Source: Ascidiaceihabitans donghaensis (GTDB lineage: Bacteria > Pseudomonadota > Alphaproteobacteria > Rhodobacterales > Rhodobacteraceae). From it: DNA of 64,000 nucleotides. The stretch is taken from assembly GCF_900302465.1 (NCBI RefSeq), contig NZ_OMOR01000001.1, forward strand, positions 2,760,729 to 2,824,728, read 5' to 3'. A model generated the notes under the pieces. The model made no database searches. It saw only the letters and a program-made list of their open reading frames with translations, and was not told where the DNA came from. Below, piece after piece: positions 1 to 7,299 of the stretch. The first letter of the stretch is position 1. Each line of letters starts with the position of its first letter. Position numbers and translations under genes: made by a program.

Positions 1-72
1 CACAGCTTTGGCGCGCTTCCGGACTCCCTTGAGGTTCTGCAAAGCCTCATGGACGCCTATTCCAAACAATAG
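1..72 (+). CDS. 3' end of an unidentified gene (partial)
   Basis: Frame 1 is open from the window edge to a TAG at 70-72 and gives a 23-residue C-terminal tail ending in LMDAYSKQ. The fragment is too short to assign a family. A GC-rich hairpin follows at 89-110, which fits a gene end here. Only the reading frame and the stop are seen; that it is a gene is an inference. Confidence 0.45.
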   Translation, partial: HSFGALPDSLEVLQSLMDAYSKQ

Positions 73-88
73 CACCACAAACAGGATC

Positions 89-110
89 AGCCGCCCCCGA
101 AGGGACGGCT
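89..110 (+). terminator. weak hairpin after the partial gene
   Basis: AGCCG and CGGCT flank CCC/GGG pairs around a CGAA loop, with one C/A mismatch. Only a short TTTC follows instead of a T-run. It could be a weak terminator of the gene ending at 72. Confidence 0.3.
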
Positions 111-132
111 TTCACCCACTGTCATCGTTTGC

Positions 133-534
133 TTATTGCAGTGCCGCGACCCCCAAAGGCACGCCAAACTTCAAGCACCAGATGTAGACTTCGTTGAAGT
201 CATCGACGTTCACGGATGCTGGCACTTTGTAAACTTGCTTGCCGTTCAGGTTTTCCAGTTTCCCCAGGTCCGTCGCAGCCACGAAGGCCCCGTCTTTGCC
301 AAAGCCCACACGCGGGTCGGGCGCACCATCCAAGCTGAAATCATCACCCAATACGACCAAGGCGCTGCCATCGTCTTGTTTGATCACTTGCACAACGCCG
401 GTTGTGATGTGTTCGCTGGCCCCTGTGAAGGTGCCCGAAGCTGCAACAGTTTCGGCAACGGCGGATGTTGTCAGGCTGGTGAATGCTGCGGCGCTCAGAG
501 ACAGGGCAAGTGCTGCGGAGAGAATAAGTTTCAT
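133..534 (-). CDS. DM13 domain-containing secreted protein
   Basis: This is a 133-aa protein. Residues 1-29 form a signal peptide with an AVAE-type cleavage site. The rest matches a DM13 domain: an extracellular small domain with a glycine-rich beta core and a C-terminal block containing IWC and FGVPLG, where the single Cys is the family's hallmark. DM13 domains are proposed to act in redox or electron transfer outside the cytoplasm; no substrate can be read. The start at 534 is chosen because AAGGAC lies about 8 nt upstream and the signal peptide begins there; the frame remains open further upstream but carries no such signals. It is divergent from a TetR gene, which makes that regulator a likely controller. 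Confidence 0.82.
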   Translation of the reverse strand: MKLILSAALALSLSAAAFTSLTTSAVAETVAASGTFTGASEHITTGVVQVIKQDDGSALVVLGDDFSLDGAPDPRVGFGKDGAFVAATDLGKLENLNGKQVYKVPASVNVDDFNEVYIWCLKFGVPLGVAALQ

Positions 535-623
535 GATGTGGTCCTTCGCGATGTGCCCGTATCGCTGCCGATCAGCGCTTGGGGCGTTGGGTTGTTGTGT
601 TCCGTGAAACCTAGATAGAGTAA

Positions 624-639
624 GGAACCGAATAGTTCC
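624..639. promoter_or_regulatory. candidate TetR operator (perfect inverted repeat)
   Basis: GGAAC-N6-GTTCC is a perfect inverted repeat in the gap between the DM13 gene and the divergent TetR gene. A second palindrome, CCAATTGG with GTTCC next to it, lies at 664-675. Two related sites in a divergent promoter region are typical of TetR autoregulation. Binding is inferred. Confidence 0.5.
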
Positions 640-659
640 AAACACGTTTTCGTGAATTA

Positions 660-687
660 TTGACCAATTGGTTCCCAACGCTATATT
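660..687 (+). promoter_or_regulatory. sigma70-like promoter of the TetR gene
   Basis: TTGACC at 660-665 and TATATT at 682-687 are separated by 16 bp, 25 bp upstream of the TetR start codon. The CCAATTGG palindrome (664-671) falls in the spacer, so a protein bound there would block RNA polymerase. Confidence 0.6.
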
Positions 688-711
688 GGCAAGGTAAGGA
701 GACCCGACATT

Positions 712-1275
712 ATGGCCAGACCCAGAGAATTCGACACTGAAGACGCCCTTGAAAAAGCAATGAATGTCTTTTGGGAACGCGGATATGAGGAAGCTTCGTT
801 GCCCGACTTGCTGGACGGCATGGGCCTGTCCCGCGGCAGCTTGTACAAAGCGTTCACCGACAAAAAGACGTTGTTTCTTCAATCTTTGGAAAACTACGAC
901 CAACATATCGTTTGTGATGCTGCAGCCAGCCTAAGTGCCCCCCCCACACGCACAGGACCAAACGGGTGGGACCGAATCATCGGTCTATTTGAAAATGTCG
1001 CGAATGCGTGGGACGCAGGTGACAGACGCGGATGTCTGTTGTGCTCTGCGGCTGTAGGCCCTGCGTCTTATGACGCGGAAATTGCGGACGCAGTATCCCA
1101 AGGACTGATGAAGTTACGCCATGCCTTTGCGGCAGCCCTTGGGGAACACGGCGAAACATATGCTGATATGCTGGTCATGCAATACATCGGATTGCGCGTT
1201 CTTTGCCGGTCCCATGTGGCCCCGAACGTTGTGCACAACGGCGTAAAATCTTTGTACGTGTTGCGCGATCTGTAG
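712..1275 (+). CDS. TetR/AcrR family transcriptional regulator
   Basis: This 187-aa protein has the TetR N-terminal DNA-binding domain: a helix around residues 10-25, then a helix-turn-helix at about 28-47 ending in the typical SRGSLYKAF recognition-helix block. The C-terminal part is a helical ligand-binding/dimerisation domain with several Cys residues (about 104, 107 and 166), which might sense an electrophile or redox signal. A TAAGGAGA Shine-Dalgarno lies just upstream. It is divergent from the DM13 gene with inverted repeats between them, so it probably represses that gene and itself. The stop is 3 bp from the convergent methyltransferase stop. The ligand is unknown. Confidence 0.85.
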   Translation: MARPREFDTEDALEKAMNVFWERGYEEASLPDLLDGMGLSRGSLYKAFTDKKTLFLQSLENYDQHIVCDAAASLSAPPTRTGPNGWDRIIGLFENVANAWDAGDRRGCLLCSAAVGPASYDAEIADAVSQGLMKLRHAFAAALGEHGETYADMLVMQYIGLRVLCRSHVAPNVVHNGVKSLYVLRDL

Positions 1276-1278
1276 GCA

Positions 1279-1869
1279 TCAATCGCGTCGTTTCAGCACA
1301 ACCCATGTCCAACGCACACCGGCGGCCCGATTTTTCGACTGTGCCGACGCCGTACCCTGTTCATGCACACACTCGAAACCATGGTGATCAGCCTGCGCCT
1401 TCAGGTGGTCCAAATCGATGTCGAACATGGGGCGATCCGGATGCCCCAAACCATGCCGCAAAGACAAAACAACGGTCCCCCGTGGCGCCAACAGCGCATA
1501 CAAACGCGGCAAGCTGGCCTGCCTTTGCATTTCCGACAGGTGCTGCCACACGCCCAAAACCAAGATACAATCGAAGGGACCTGTCACAGCATTCAAATGC
1601 GGCAGGCGATCTTCTATCCATGTCACACATGGGTGCCCGCGGTTCTGGCACGACAATGCTGGCACCGGATCGATGGCATGAACGAGATACCCCTGCTGCG
1701 CAAACCACACTGCGTCACGACCAGAACCTGCCCCCACATCCAGAATATGGGCAGGCGACGCAGGCAGCAGGTCTTGGACAGGGGCCAGCAGTGTTCTGGA
1801 ACACACAGCATCATACGCCTTGCGTAGCTTTGGGGCTGCCGCTTCGTACCCTGCAACAACATCACACAT
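1279..1869 (-). CDS. class I SAM-dependent methyltransferase
   Basis: This 196-aa protein has a Rossmann-type methyltransferase core. Motif I (ILDVGAGSGRD) is at residues 42-52, the acidic residue at the end of beta 2 is in AIDP (about 67), and a motif IV-like LVLGVWQHL segment follows. This fold binds S-adenosylmethionine. The substrate cannot be read: the protein resembles small stand-alone methyltransferases of the Methyltransf_11/25 kind. It is convergent with the TetR gene and divergent from the small membrane protein at 1960. A true methyltransferase fold is likely; the role is unknown. Confidence 0.75.
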   Translation of the reverse strand: MCDVVAGYEAAAPKLRKAYDAVCSRTLLAPVQDLLPASPAHILDVGAGSGRDAVWFAQQGYLVHAIDPVPALSCQNRGHPCVTWIEDRLPHLNAVTGPFDCILVLGVWQHLSEMQRQASLPRLYALLAPRGTVVLSLRHGLGHPDRPMFDIDLDHLKAQADHHGFECVHEQGTASAQSKNRAAGVRWTWVVLKRRD

Positions 1870-1959
1870 GCGCCGCGCCCCCTTGGATGTCTTTGGTGAT
1901 TTCGAACCTCACCCTCATACCACTCGAATTTTTGCCAACATACCCATAGGCTGCCCCCT

Positions 1960-2469
1960 ATGGCAGCCAACGAATTACACATCCGCATCCAGGCAGAACC
2001 CTTAGCCTATTGGTTTATCATCGGCTGCCTTACGCTTTTTGGCATCATGTGCATGACCAGTTTTATAAACCGGATCAATTACGCAGGCCCGGACGAATAT
2101 TTCATGGGCACGATGGGCACCTTTTGCCTGTGGGCCGCGGTCCGTTCCTATAGCTACTTCACGCACCCAAACCTAAGCGTGACGAAAGACAGCATAACAT
2201 ATCGCCCCTTCTGGTCGCCCAAACGACATCTTGCGTTTCATGGAATAGATCACTTCGTGTATCGCTGCGATGACATCGAACCACGCAGCTATCTTTTTCG
2301 GCGCAGCGGCACACCGACGGGCCGTCTTTTGACAATCCACAGGCTTACAGCCTTTCCAATGTCAGGCAAGCCCACCACCATCATCCTACCCAGTTTTCAA
2401 AATCACCAAATTCAGGCGATCCTTTCAGCCATCAGCCTCAACAGCACCCGCAAAATCAGACACGCGTGA
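1960..2469 (+). CDS. hypothetical two-helix membrane protein
   Basis: This 169-aa protein has a short cytoplasmic N-terminus, two hydrophobic segments (about residues 17-35 and 50-66), then a soluble polar domain with beta-strand character. The layout, two helices followed by a small beta-rich domain with a THPNLSVTKDSITYRP-like strand pair, resembles bacterial PH-like membrane proteins, but this is inferred from layout only. Asn, His and Thr codons are frequent, as is common in hypothetical genes of this group. It lies between a methyltransferase and parE with no clear operon partner. Function unknown. Confidence 0.6.
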   Translation: MAANELHIRIQAEPLAYWFIIGCLTLFGIMCMTSFINRINYAGPDEYFMGTMGTFCLWAAVRSYSYFTHPNLSVTKDSITYRPFWSPKRHLAFHGIDHFVYRCDDIEPRSYLFRRSGTPTGRLLTIHRLTAFPMSGKPTTIILPSFQNHQIQAILSAISLNSTRKIRHA

Positions 2470-2535
2470 TGTCTTCCCCCGCCCCCTTTGCTCTGGCATA
2501 CTAGGGATCAACCAATAAAAAAACCGAGCACGCCC

Positions 2536-4497
2536 ATGTCCGATGATCTGCTAAAGCCCAACACAAAAAGCGCCGATGATTACGACGCCTCCTCGATTCA
2601 AGTGCTTGAGGATATGGAGCACGTCCGCCTGCGCCCCGGCATGTATATCGGCGGCAAAGACGATCGCGCACTGCATCACATGGTGGCGGAAATCGTCGAC
2701 AACTCTATGGACGAAGCCGTCGCAGGGCACGCCACATGGATCGAAGTCGAATTGCACGAAAACGGGCATGTGTCTGTGCGCGACAATGGGCGGGGCATCC
2801 CCACAGGACCACACCCCAAGGACCCGTCCAAAACCGCGCTGGAAATCATCTTTTGTACGCTCAACGCAGGCGGCAAGTTCAGCGGCGACAGCTATGAAAC
2901 CTCTGGCGGCCTGCACGGCGTTGGATCATCCGTGGTCAACGCGCTGTCCGACCATCTGCGCGTTGAAGTCGCCCGTAACAAAGAACTGTTTGCGATGGAA
3001 TTTTCGCGCGGCGTGCCCCAAGGCAAGCTTGAGAAAATCGGCGCGGCGCCCAACCGGCGCGGCACCGCTGTCACCTTCCACCCCGACGCAGACATCTTCG
3101 GCGCACTGAAACTGAAACCCGCCCGCCTGTTCAAAATGGCAAGATCCAAAGCCTACCTGTTTTCAGGCGTCGAAATCCGCTGGAAAACGGGCATCGATGA
3201 TGGCGAGACACCCAAAGAGGCGAAGTTCCACTTCCCCGGCGGCCTCGCTGATTACCTTTCGGAAACTTTCCAAGGGGCCACGACCTACTCCGAAACACCC
3301 TTTGCGGGGTCCGTCAGCTTTGAAAAATTCAAAGTCCCCGGCAAAGTCGAATGGGCCATCAACTGGACACCGGCCCGCGACGGATTTATCCAAAGCTACT
3401 GCAACACGGTCCCAACCCCAGAAGGCGGCACACACGAGGCAGGTTTCTGGGCCGCGATCCTCAAAGGCGTCAAAGCCTACGGCGAATTGGTGAACAACAA
3501 AAAAGCCTCCACGATCACACGTGAAGACCTGATCACAGGGGCCGGGGCCTTGGTGTCCTGCTTCATCCGCGAACCTGAATTTGTCGGCCAAACCAAAGAC
3601 CGGTTGGCGACGGTCGAAGCCCAACGCATGGTCGAAAACTCTGTGCGCGACCACTTTGACAACTGGCTGGCGGCTGACACAAAATCCGCAGGGGCTATTT
3701 TGGATTTCTTGGTGCTGCGCGCCGAAGAGCGTCTGCGCCGCCGTCAGGAAAAAGAAACCGCGCGCAAAACCGCCACGAAAAAGCTGCGCCTGCCCGGCAA
3801 GCTGACGGACTGTTCAAGCAAAGACCGCGAAGGCACGGAATTGTTCATCGTGGAGGGCGACAGCGCGGGCGGCTCTGGCAAGGGTGCGCGCAACCGCAAA
3901 ACCCAAGCGCTTTTGCCCCTCAAAGGTAAAATCCTGAACGTTCTGGGCGCAGCCTCTTCCAAACTGGGGTCAAACGCCGAAATATCAGACCTTTGCGAAA
4001 GCCTCGGCTGCGGCATGGGAACCAAGTTCAACCTCGACGATCTGCGCTACGAAAAAATCATCATCATGACCGACGCGGACGTCGACGGCGCCCACATCGC
4101 AGCCCTTCTGATGACCTTCTTCTTCACCCAAATGCGCCCGATGATCGACGCGGGCCATTTGTACCTCGCCTGCCCGCCTTTGTACCGTTTGACGCAGGGC
4201 GCCAACCGCGTCTACGTGACCAGCGACGCCGAAAAAGATGAAGTCATGGCCAAAGGCTTGGGCGGCAAAGGCAAAATCGACCTACAGCGGTTCAAAGGCT
4301 TGGGCGAAATGGACGCCAAAGACCTGAAAGAAACCACAATGGACCCCGCGACGCGGAAACTGATCAGGGTCACGATTGACGAGGACGAACCGGGTGAGAC
4401 CGGCGATCTGGTCGAGCGTTTGATGGGGAAAAAGCCAGAGCTGCGGTATGAGTACATTCAAGAGAACGCGCGGTTTGTGGAGGAGTTGGATGTTTAA
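2536..4497 (+). CDS. parE: DNA topoisomerase IV subunit B
   Basis: This 653-aa protein is the ATPase subunit of topoisomerase IV, which with ParC decatenates and relaxes DNA. The GHKL ATPase domain shows EIVDNSMDE (52-60), DNGRGIP (83-89) and GGLHGVG (124-130). The transducer domain follows. The Toprim domain shows EGDSAGG (440-446) and the metal-binding DADVDG (513-518). The C-terminus has the RFKGLGEM motif. Length and the SGKGARNR variant after EGDSAGG favour ParE over the roughly 800-aa GyrB. The ATG at 2536 is preferred over an in-frame TTG at 2488, which would add a non-conserved peptide; neither has a strong Shine-Dalgarno. An AT-rich gene-free stretch follows. Confidence 0.93.
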   Translation: MSDDLLKPNTKSADDYDASSIQVLEDMEHVRLRPGMYIGGKDDRALHHMVAEIVDNSMDEAVAGHATWIEVELHENGHVSVRDNGRGIPTGPHPKDPSKTALEIIFCTLNAGGKFSGDSYETSGGLHGVGSSVVNALSDHLRVEVARNKELFAMEFSRGVPQGKLEKIGAAPNRRGTAVTFHPDADIFGALKLKPARLFKMARSKAYLFSGVEIRWKTGIDDGETPKEAKFHFPGGLADYLSETFQGATTYSETPFAGSVSFEKFKVPGKVEWAINWTPARDGFIQSYCNTVPTPEGGTHEAGFWAAILKGVKAYGELVNNKKASTITREDLITGAGALVSCFIREPEFVGQTKDRLATVEAQRMVENSVRDHFDNWLAADTKSAGAILDFLVLRAEERLRRRQEKETARKTATKKLRLPGKLTDCSSKDREGTELFIVEGDSAGGSGKGARNRKTQALLPLKGKILNVLGAASSKLGSNAEISDLCESLGCGMGTKFNLDDLRYEKIIIMTDADVDGAHIAALLMTFFFTQMRPMIDAGHLYLACPPLYRLTQGANRVYVTSDAEKDEVMAKGLGGKGKIDLQRFKGLGEMDAKDLKETTMDPATRKLIRVTIDEDEPGETGDLVERLMGKKPELRYEYIQENARFVEELDV

Positions 4498-4718
4498 AGG
4501 ACATGAGTTGAAGCCAATCAGCAGTTCTTTACTCAAGAAAAATTACACTTAAGGAATTGAAAAGATTTACAATTTTATCAAAATCAAGTAAAATTATCTT
4601 GTAAATCGCCCAAATTAGGAGCACGAATTCCATGAGACTTTTCAACACCTTAAACAGCATCAAAACGAATCGTAAAGAGAAAATAAATGCCTTTAAAATC
4701 AAAGGCTTACGTCTTTTC

Positions 4719-4792
4719 TCTGACCCATTGGTAGCAAGAGGGCACGTAAGAACTGTCGCTACGCTCCGCCCTCTTGCTACCAATGGGTCAGA
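4719..4792. repeat. perfect 25-bp inverted repeat with 24-nt loop
   Basis: The left arm at 4719-4743 and the right arm at 4768-4792 are exact reverse complements. The left arm begins TCTGACCCATTGGTAGCAAG and the loop is 24 nt. There is no T-run after either arm, so this is not a simple terminator. An arm this long and perfect in a gap with shifted base composition is typical of a repeat family or miniature transposable element. Only one copy was noticed in this window. Confidence 0.85.
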
Positions 4793-5065
4793 ACGAAAGT
4801 TGTGTCAACCCACATAATGCAATAATATCCTACGAGCGCCCTTATTGCAACGTATGGCTTGCTAATTGAGATTTACACCTACAGCTTCCAATTTTCTAAC
4901 ACGAATAGGTGGTCTCCCTCTCTCGCATTCTTACCGAATACGCTGCCGGGTCCGCGCCCCTGCGGGAACGCTGAGGCTGCCAAAATGCAGGGCATTTAAG
5001 TCAGAGCGCTATTAAACTAAGCACTGTTTTGGCAATCAATCACGCACTGTCACCGCCAAAAGACC

Positions 5066-5088
5066 AAAAAACCAAGGCCCCGCCTTGG
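5066..5088 (-). terminator. probable terminator for the cytochrome c gene
   Basis: On the minus strand, CCAAGG-CGGGG-CCTTGG is followed directly by six T residues. It lies about 180 bp beyond the stop of the cytochrome gene at 5266. Two more stem-loops lie in between (5100-5116 with 7-bp arms, 5156-5176 with 9-bp arms), so the transcript would have an unusually structured 3' end. Confidence 0.65.
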
Positions 5089-5155
5089 GCCGCGCCCGAC
5101 CCTCCCCACGGGAGGGCGCACTGCGTGCCCCCTGGTCTGCGACCGCTCCGGCCTC

Positions 5156-5176
5156 AAAAGGTCCCCAGGACCTTTT
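5156..5176. repeat. perfect 9-bp stem-loop in GC-rich cluster
   Basis: AAAAGGTCC and GGACCTTTT are separated by 3 nt. A second stem-loop (CCCTCCC-CAC-GGGAGGG) is at 5100-5116. Together with the terminator at 5066-5088 they make three strong hairpins within about 110 nt, downstream of the cytochrome c gene. Confidence 0.7.
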
Positions 5177-5265
5177 GCAAGACGGCCTCCGCCCCAGGGT
5201 CAGGCGCAGCCCATCCGCCGCCCCTCTCGTGCATTGCTCCGCAATACCCTGCCGGGGCTACGCGT

Positions 5266-5742
5266 TCACTCTGTGTCCACTTGCACCTCTTCCAAATACA
5301 CCATCAACGCCGCCAGTGCCCTCGGCACAGGCGTCAAAACCCCGTCCACCTCAATCGGCACCAAATCGTCATTAAACAACAGCCCGAACTCCGGCATCTC
5401 GTGGCTTTCAAACGGTGCCCTCGTGTAACCATCGATCGTCGACAACATCTGGGCCCGGTCCAGCCCGCGTGCATAGAGCGTTGTCAGGTTCGCAGGCAGC
5501 GGCCCGTCGTAGCCTTCCCACGCCTCGCCCCCCATCGCGTTTTGACCGTGGCATTGGGCGCAGTAATCCAGAAACAAGGTTCGCCCTTCTGCCTGATCCG
5601 GCATGGACGCTTCCTTGCGTGCGAACAGACCGCCGAAAGGCCGCGCATCTTCCCCGTCGGGGCTGGATCCCCCCTGCTGCGCGGACGTGGCACATGCCGC
5701 CACGCCCACGCACAAAGCTGTCGTCACAATCCAATCTCGCAT
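5266..5742 (-). CDS. lipoprotein cytochrome c (class I-like)
   Basis: This 158-aa protein begins with a lipoprotein signal peptide whose lipobox VAAC puts the lipidated Cys near residue 17. One haem-binding motif CAQCH lies near residue 60, and MPEF near residue 115 offers a candidate Met axial ligand. It is therefore a membrane-anchored periplasmic monohaem cytochrome c of the c550/c552 kind, likely an electron carrier. The start at 5742 is chosen because AAGGGGG lies just upstream and the lipobox is then well placed; an upstream in-frame Met lacks both. An FNR-like box lies 51 bp upstream of the start, suggesting induction at low oxygen. The partner is unknown. Confidence 0.85.
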   Translation of the reverse strand: MRDWIVTTALCVGVAACATSAQQGGSSPDGEDARPFGGLFARKEASMPDQAEGRTLFLDYCAQCHGQNAMGGEAWEGYDGPLPANLTTLYARGLDRAQMLSTIDGYTRAPFESHEMPEFGLLFNDDLVPIEVDGVLTPVPRALAALMVYLEEVQVDTE

Positions 5743-5792
5743 CGAAGTCCCCCTTGTTTCAGGTAGTTTGAAACAACACAACACGATGCGCC

Positions 5793-5806
5793 CTGACCTA
5801 GATCAA
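5793..5806 (-). promoter_or_regulatory. FNR/FnrL-like box upstream of cytochrome c
   Basis: On the minus strand the site reads TTGAT-CTAG-GTCAG and matches the FNR consensus TTGAT-N4-ATCAA at 8 of 10 informative positions. If the box is centred at -41.5, as in class II activation, transcription would start near 5758, about 16 nt before the start codon. Regulation by FnrL or a Dnr-type protein is inferred. Confidence 0.5.
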
Positions 5807-5814
5807 AACGCAAA

Positions 5815-5842
5815 AGAAGGCAGTGCAGGGGCACCACCTTCT
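5815..5842 (-). terminator. hairpin terminator after the 26-aa peptide gene
   Basis: On the minus strand AGAAGG and CCTTCT close a stem that also contains GTGC/GCAC, followed by a T-rich TTTGCGTTTTG. It separates the small-peptide gene (5923-6003) from the cytochrome promoter. Confidence 0.5.
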
Positions 5843-5922
5843 CGCAACAAAACCAGTCCACTCTTTATCCATCACCATCACTACAAATCAGCGATGAACA
5901 TTCGGTTTATGGCTTGCGTGTT

Positions 5923-6003
5923 TTAGACCACAGTCACAGTGACGGCCCACAAGCTCATCAGGGCTGCAAATCCGAAAACGGTGGGGATGATGACTTTCTC
6001 CAT
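5923..6003 (-). CDS. 26-aa single-helix membrane peptide
   Basis: A short frame encodes 26 residues starting MEKVIIPTVFG and ending VTVTVV. Almost the whole peptide is one hydrophobic helix with two charged residues at the N-terminus. A strong Shine-Dalgarno AAGGAAG lies about 7 nt before the ATG and a hairpin terminator lies about 80 bp downstream, so it has the parts of a real gene. Peptides of this size often act as subunits of oxidases or transporters (the CydX and KdpF type), but no match is recognised. It sits upstream of an FNR-like box and a cytochrome c gene on the same strand. Function unknown. Confidence 0.55.
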   Translation of the reverse strand: MEKVIIPTVFGFAALMSLWAVTVTVV

Positions 6004-6205
6004 GACAAATCTTCCTTTCCAAGCAAAGCCTTAGCCTTGCGGTGCGTGCCGCGGCGGGTTGTCCGCTGCGATCATGATAAAGAGGTAGGTGCGACATAAT
6101 GACACAAACACCCCCACTTCCATCACCCTTCATCACGCGTTGCGGAGCGCTTGAAACTTTTGCCGCAGGCCTTACTCTGGCCCCCATTCCAAAGGACACC
6201 ACACG

Positions 6206-6616
6206 ATGACCCCTGAAAAAGCCCAAGCCATTCTGGATGAGAACTTTGCCCCTTGGGTGCGTGCGCTTGATCCTCGGGTAACCAAAATTTCATCAGCCGG
6301 CGCTGTGCTGGAAATCCCTATCACTGATCAAATTACCCGCATGGGGGATATCGTGTCGGGTCAAACGATGGCCACATTGGCAGACACTGCAATGGTATTC
6401 GCCTGCATCGGTGACCTTGGAACATTGGAACCTGTGGCCACCGTCACCCTTGATACACAATTCCTGCGCCCCGGATCGGGGCGGATGCTGCGGGCCGAGG
6501 CCAGCGTGACGCGCACAGGTAAGGCGATGATCTTCACCCGCTGCGTGTTGACCACATGGCCAGGGGGCAAAGATGTCGCCCACGCCACTGCCACTTTTGC
6601 GCGGCCTACAAAATGA
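6206..6616 (+). CDS. PaaI-family (hotdog) thioesterase
   Basis: This 136-aa protein has the layout of a single hotdog-fold domain of the PaaI/YdiI type. Such enzymes hydrolyse acyl-CoA thioesters in the cytoplasm as tetramers. The segment around GDIVSGQTMATLADTAMVFA is the hotdog helix with its HGG-like loop, although the His common in PaaI is replaced here by DIVSG. Strand VATVTLDTQFLRPG follows, as in the family. AAAGGAC lies 10 nt upstream. Its stop overlaps the next start (ATGA, 6613-6616), so the two genes are translationally coupled. The acyl substrate is unknown. Confidence 0.82.
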   Translation: MTPEKAQAILDENFAPWVRALDPRVTKISSAGAVLEIPITDQITRMGDIVSGQTMATLADTAMVFACIGDLGTLEPVATVTLDTQFLRPGSGRMLRAEASVTRTGKAMIFTRCVLTTWPGGKDVAHATATFARPTK

Positions 6617-7296
6617 AGCATCTTCTGGCGTTTTTCCTGTGTCTAGGTCTGGCATCCTGTGGCCGTCCGCTGACGGAAACCGAAATTGCATTTAGCAAAA
6701 CGATTCACGGCGATGCGTTGGATGTCTCACGCGTGCGTTTGCACGACGGCGCCCCCACCCGCGCCGTCACGTTCAAACGCAAACCGCGTCCACGCACGAC
6801 CTGCCGCGAGCGTATTTTGCCACCGCCTACAACAGATATCGTCACGGCGAAACCCGCGGCTGTTGCCTTGTTTAACACTGTCTTGTTCGACAAGGACTGG
6901 TTTTTGGACGACTATCTACCAGACTATCCGGACCGTATCGGGCTGGTGGCTGCGATGCTGCTGGCACATGAACTGACCCACGTCTGGCAATGGCAAAACC
7001 GCGCCGAAACAGGATACTCACCACTGCGTGCCGCATCCGAACATTCGAAAGGCGGCGATCCCTATCTGTTTGATATTACCAAACAACCTAAGTTCTCGGA
7101 CTTCGGCTTTGAGCAGCAAGGCGCCATCGTGGAAGAATTCGTCTGCTGCCGCGCCCTCGTCCCCCAAGCCCCGCGCACCCAACGCCTGCATGCGTTGATT
7201 TCCGGCGCGATGCCTGTGGCCCCACTGCCCCAATCCCGCGAACATGCGGTGCGTATGCCATGGGATGGGGTGCAGATTAAAGGGATTTGCGGTTAG
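6613..7296 (+). CDS. lipoprotein with HExxH metallopeptidase-like motif
   Basis: This 227-aa protein has a lipoprotein signal peptide with lipobox LASC, so the lipidated Cys is residue 16 and the protein is periplasm-facing. Near residue 118 it carries AHELTHVWQWQ, an HExxH zinc motif of the gluzincin kind with a following Trp/Gln pattern seen in DUF4157-like proteins. Glu residues in the later GAIVEEFVCC block could supply a third zinc ligand. The start at 6613 gives the signal peptide and overlaps the thioesterase stop by 4 bp. Peptidase activity is an inference; it may instead be an inactive relative. Confidence 0.65.
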   Translation: MKHLLAFFLCLGLASCGRPLTETEIAFSKTIHGDALDVSRVRLHDGAPTRAVTFKRKPRPRTTCRERILPPPTTDIVTAKPAAVALFNTVLFDKDWFLDDYLPDYPDRIGLVAAMLLAHELTHVWQWQNRAETGYSPLRAASEHSKGGDPYLFDITKQPKFSDFGFEQQGAIVEEFVCCRALVPQAPRTQRLHALISGAMPVAPLPQSREHAVRMPWDGVQIKGICG

Positions 7297-7299
7297 GGT

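Larger units (their letters stand above)
4498..5265. other. 768-bp gene-poor gap with palindromic elements
   Basis: No convincing gene is seen. About 4500-4720 is markedly AT-rich. Then follow a perfect 25-bp inverted repeat (4719-4792), a TGCAATAA/TTATTGCA inverted repeat (4818-4849) and, in a GC-rich part, stem-loops at 5072-5088, 5100-5116 and 5156-5176. A 61-codon plus-strand frame at 4632-4817 has AGGAG about 10 nt upstream, but half of it is read through the inverted repeat, so it is not called. The change in base composition along the gap suggests inserted or repeat-derived DNA. Confidence 0.6.

Noticed and set aside
2488-2535. Upstream TTG start for parE
   Set aside because: It adds a non-conserved 16-residue tail without a Shine-Dalgarno; ATG at 2536 fits the family N-terminus.
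4529-4817. Small frames of 84 and 61 codons on both strands after parE
   Set aside because: Both run through the 25-bp inverted repeat and translate its arms. The plus-strand one has AGGAG upstream but no other support.
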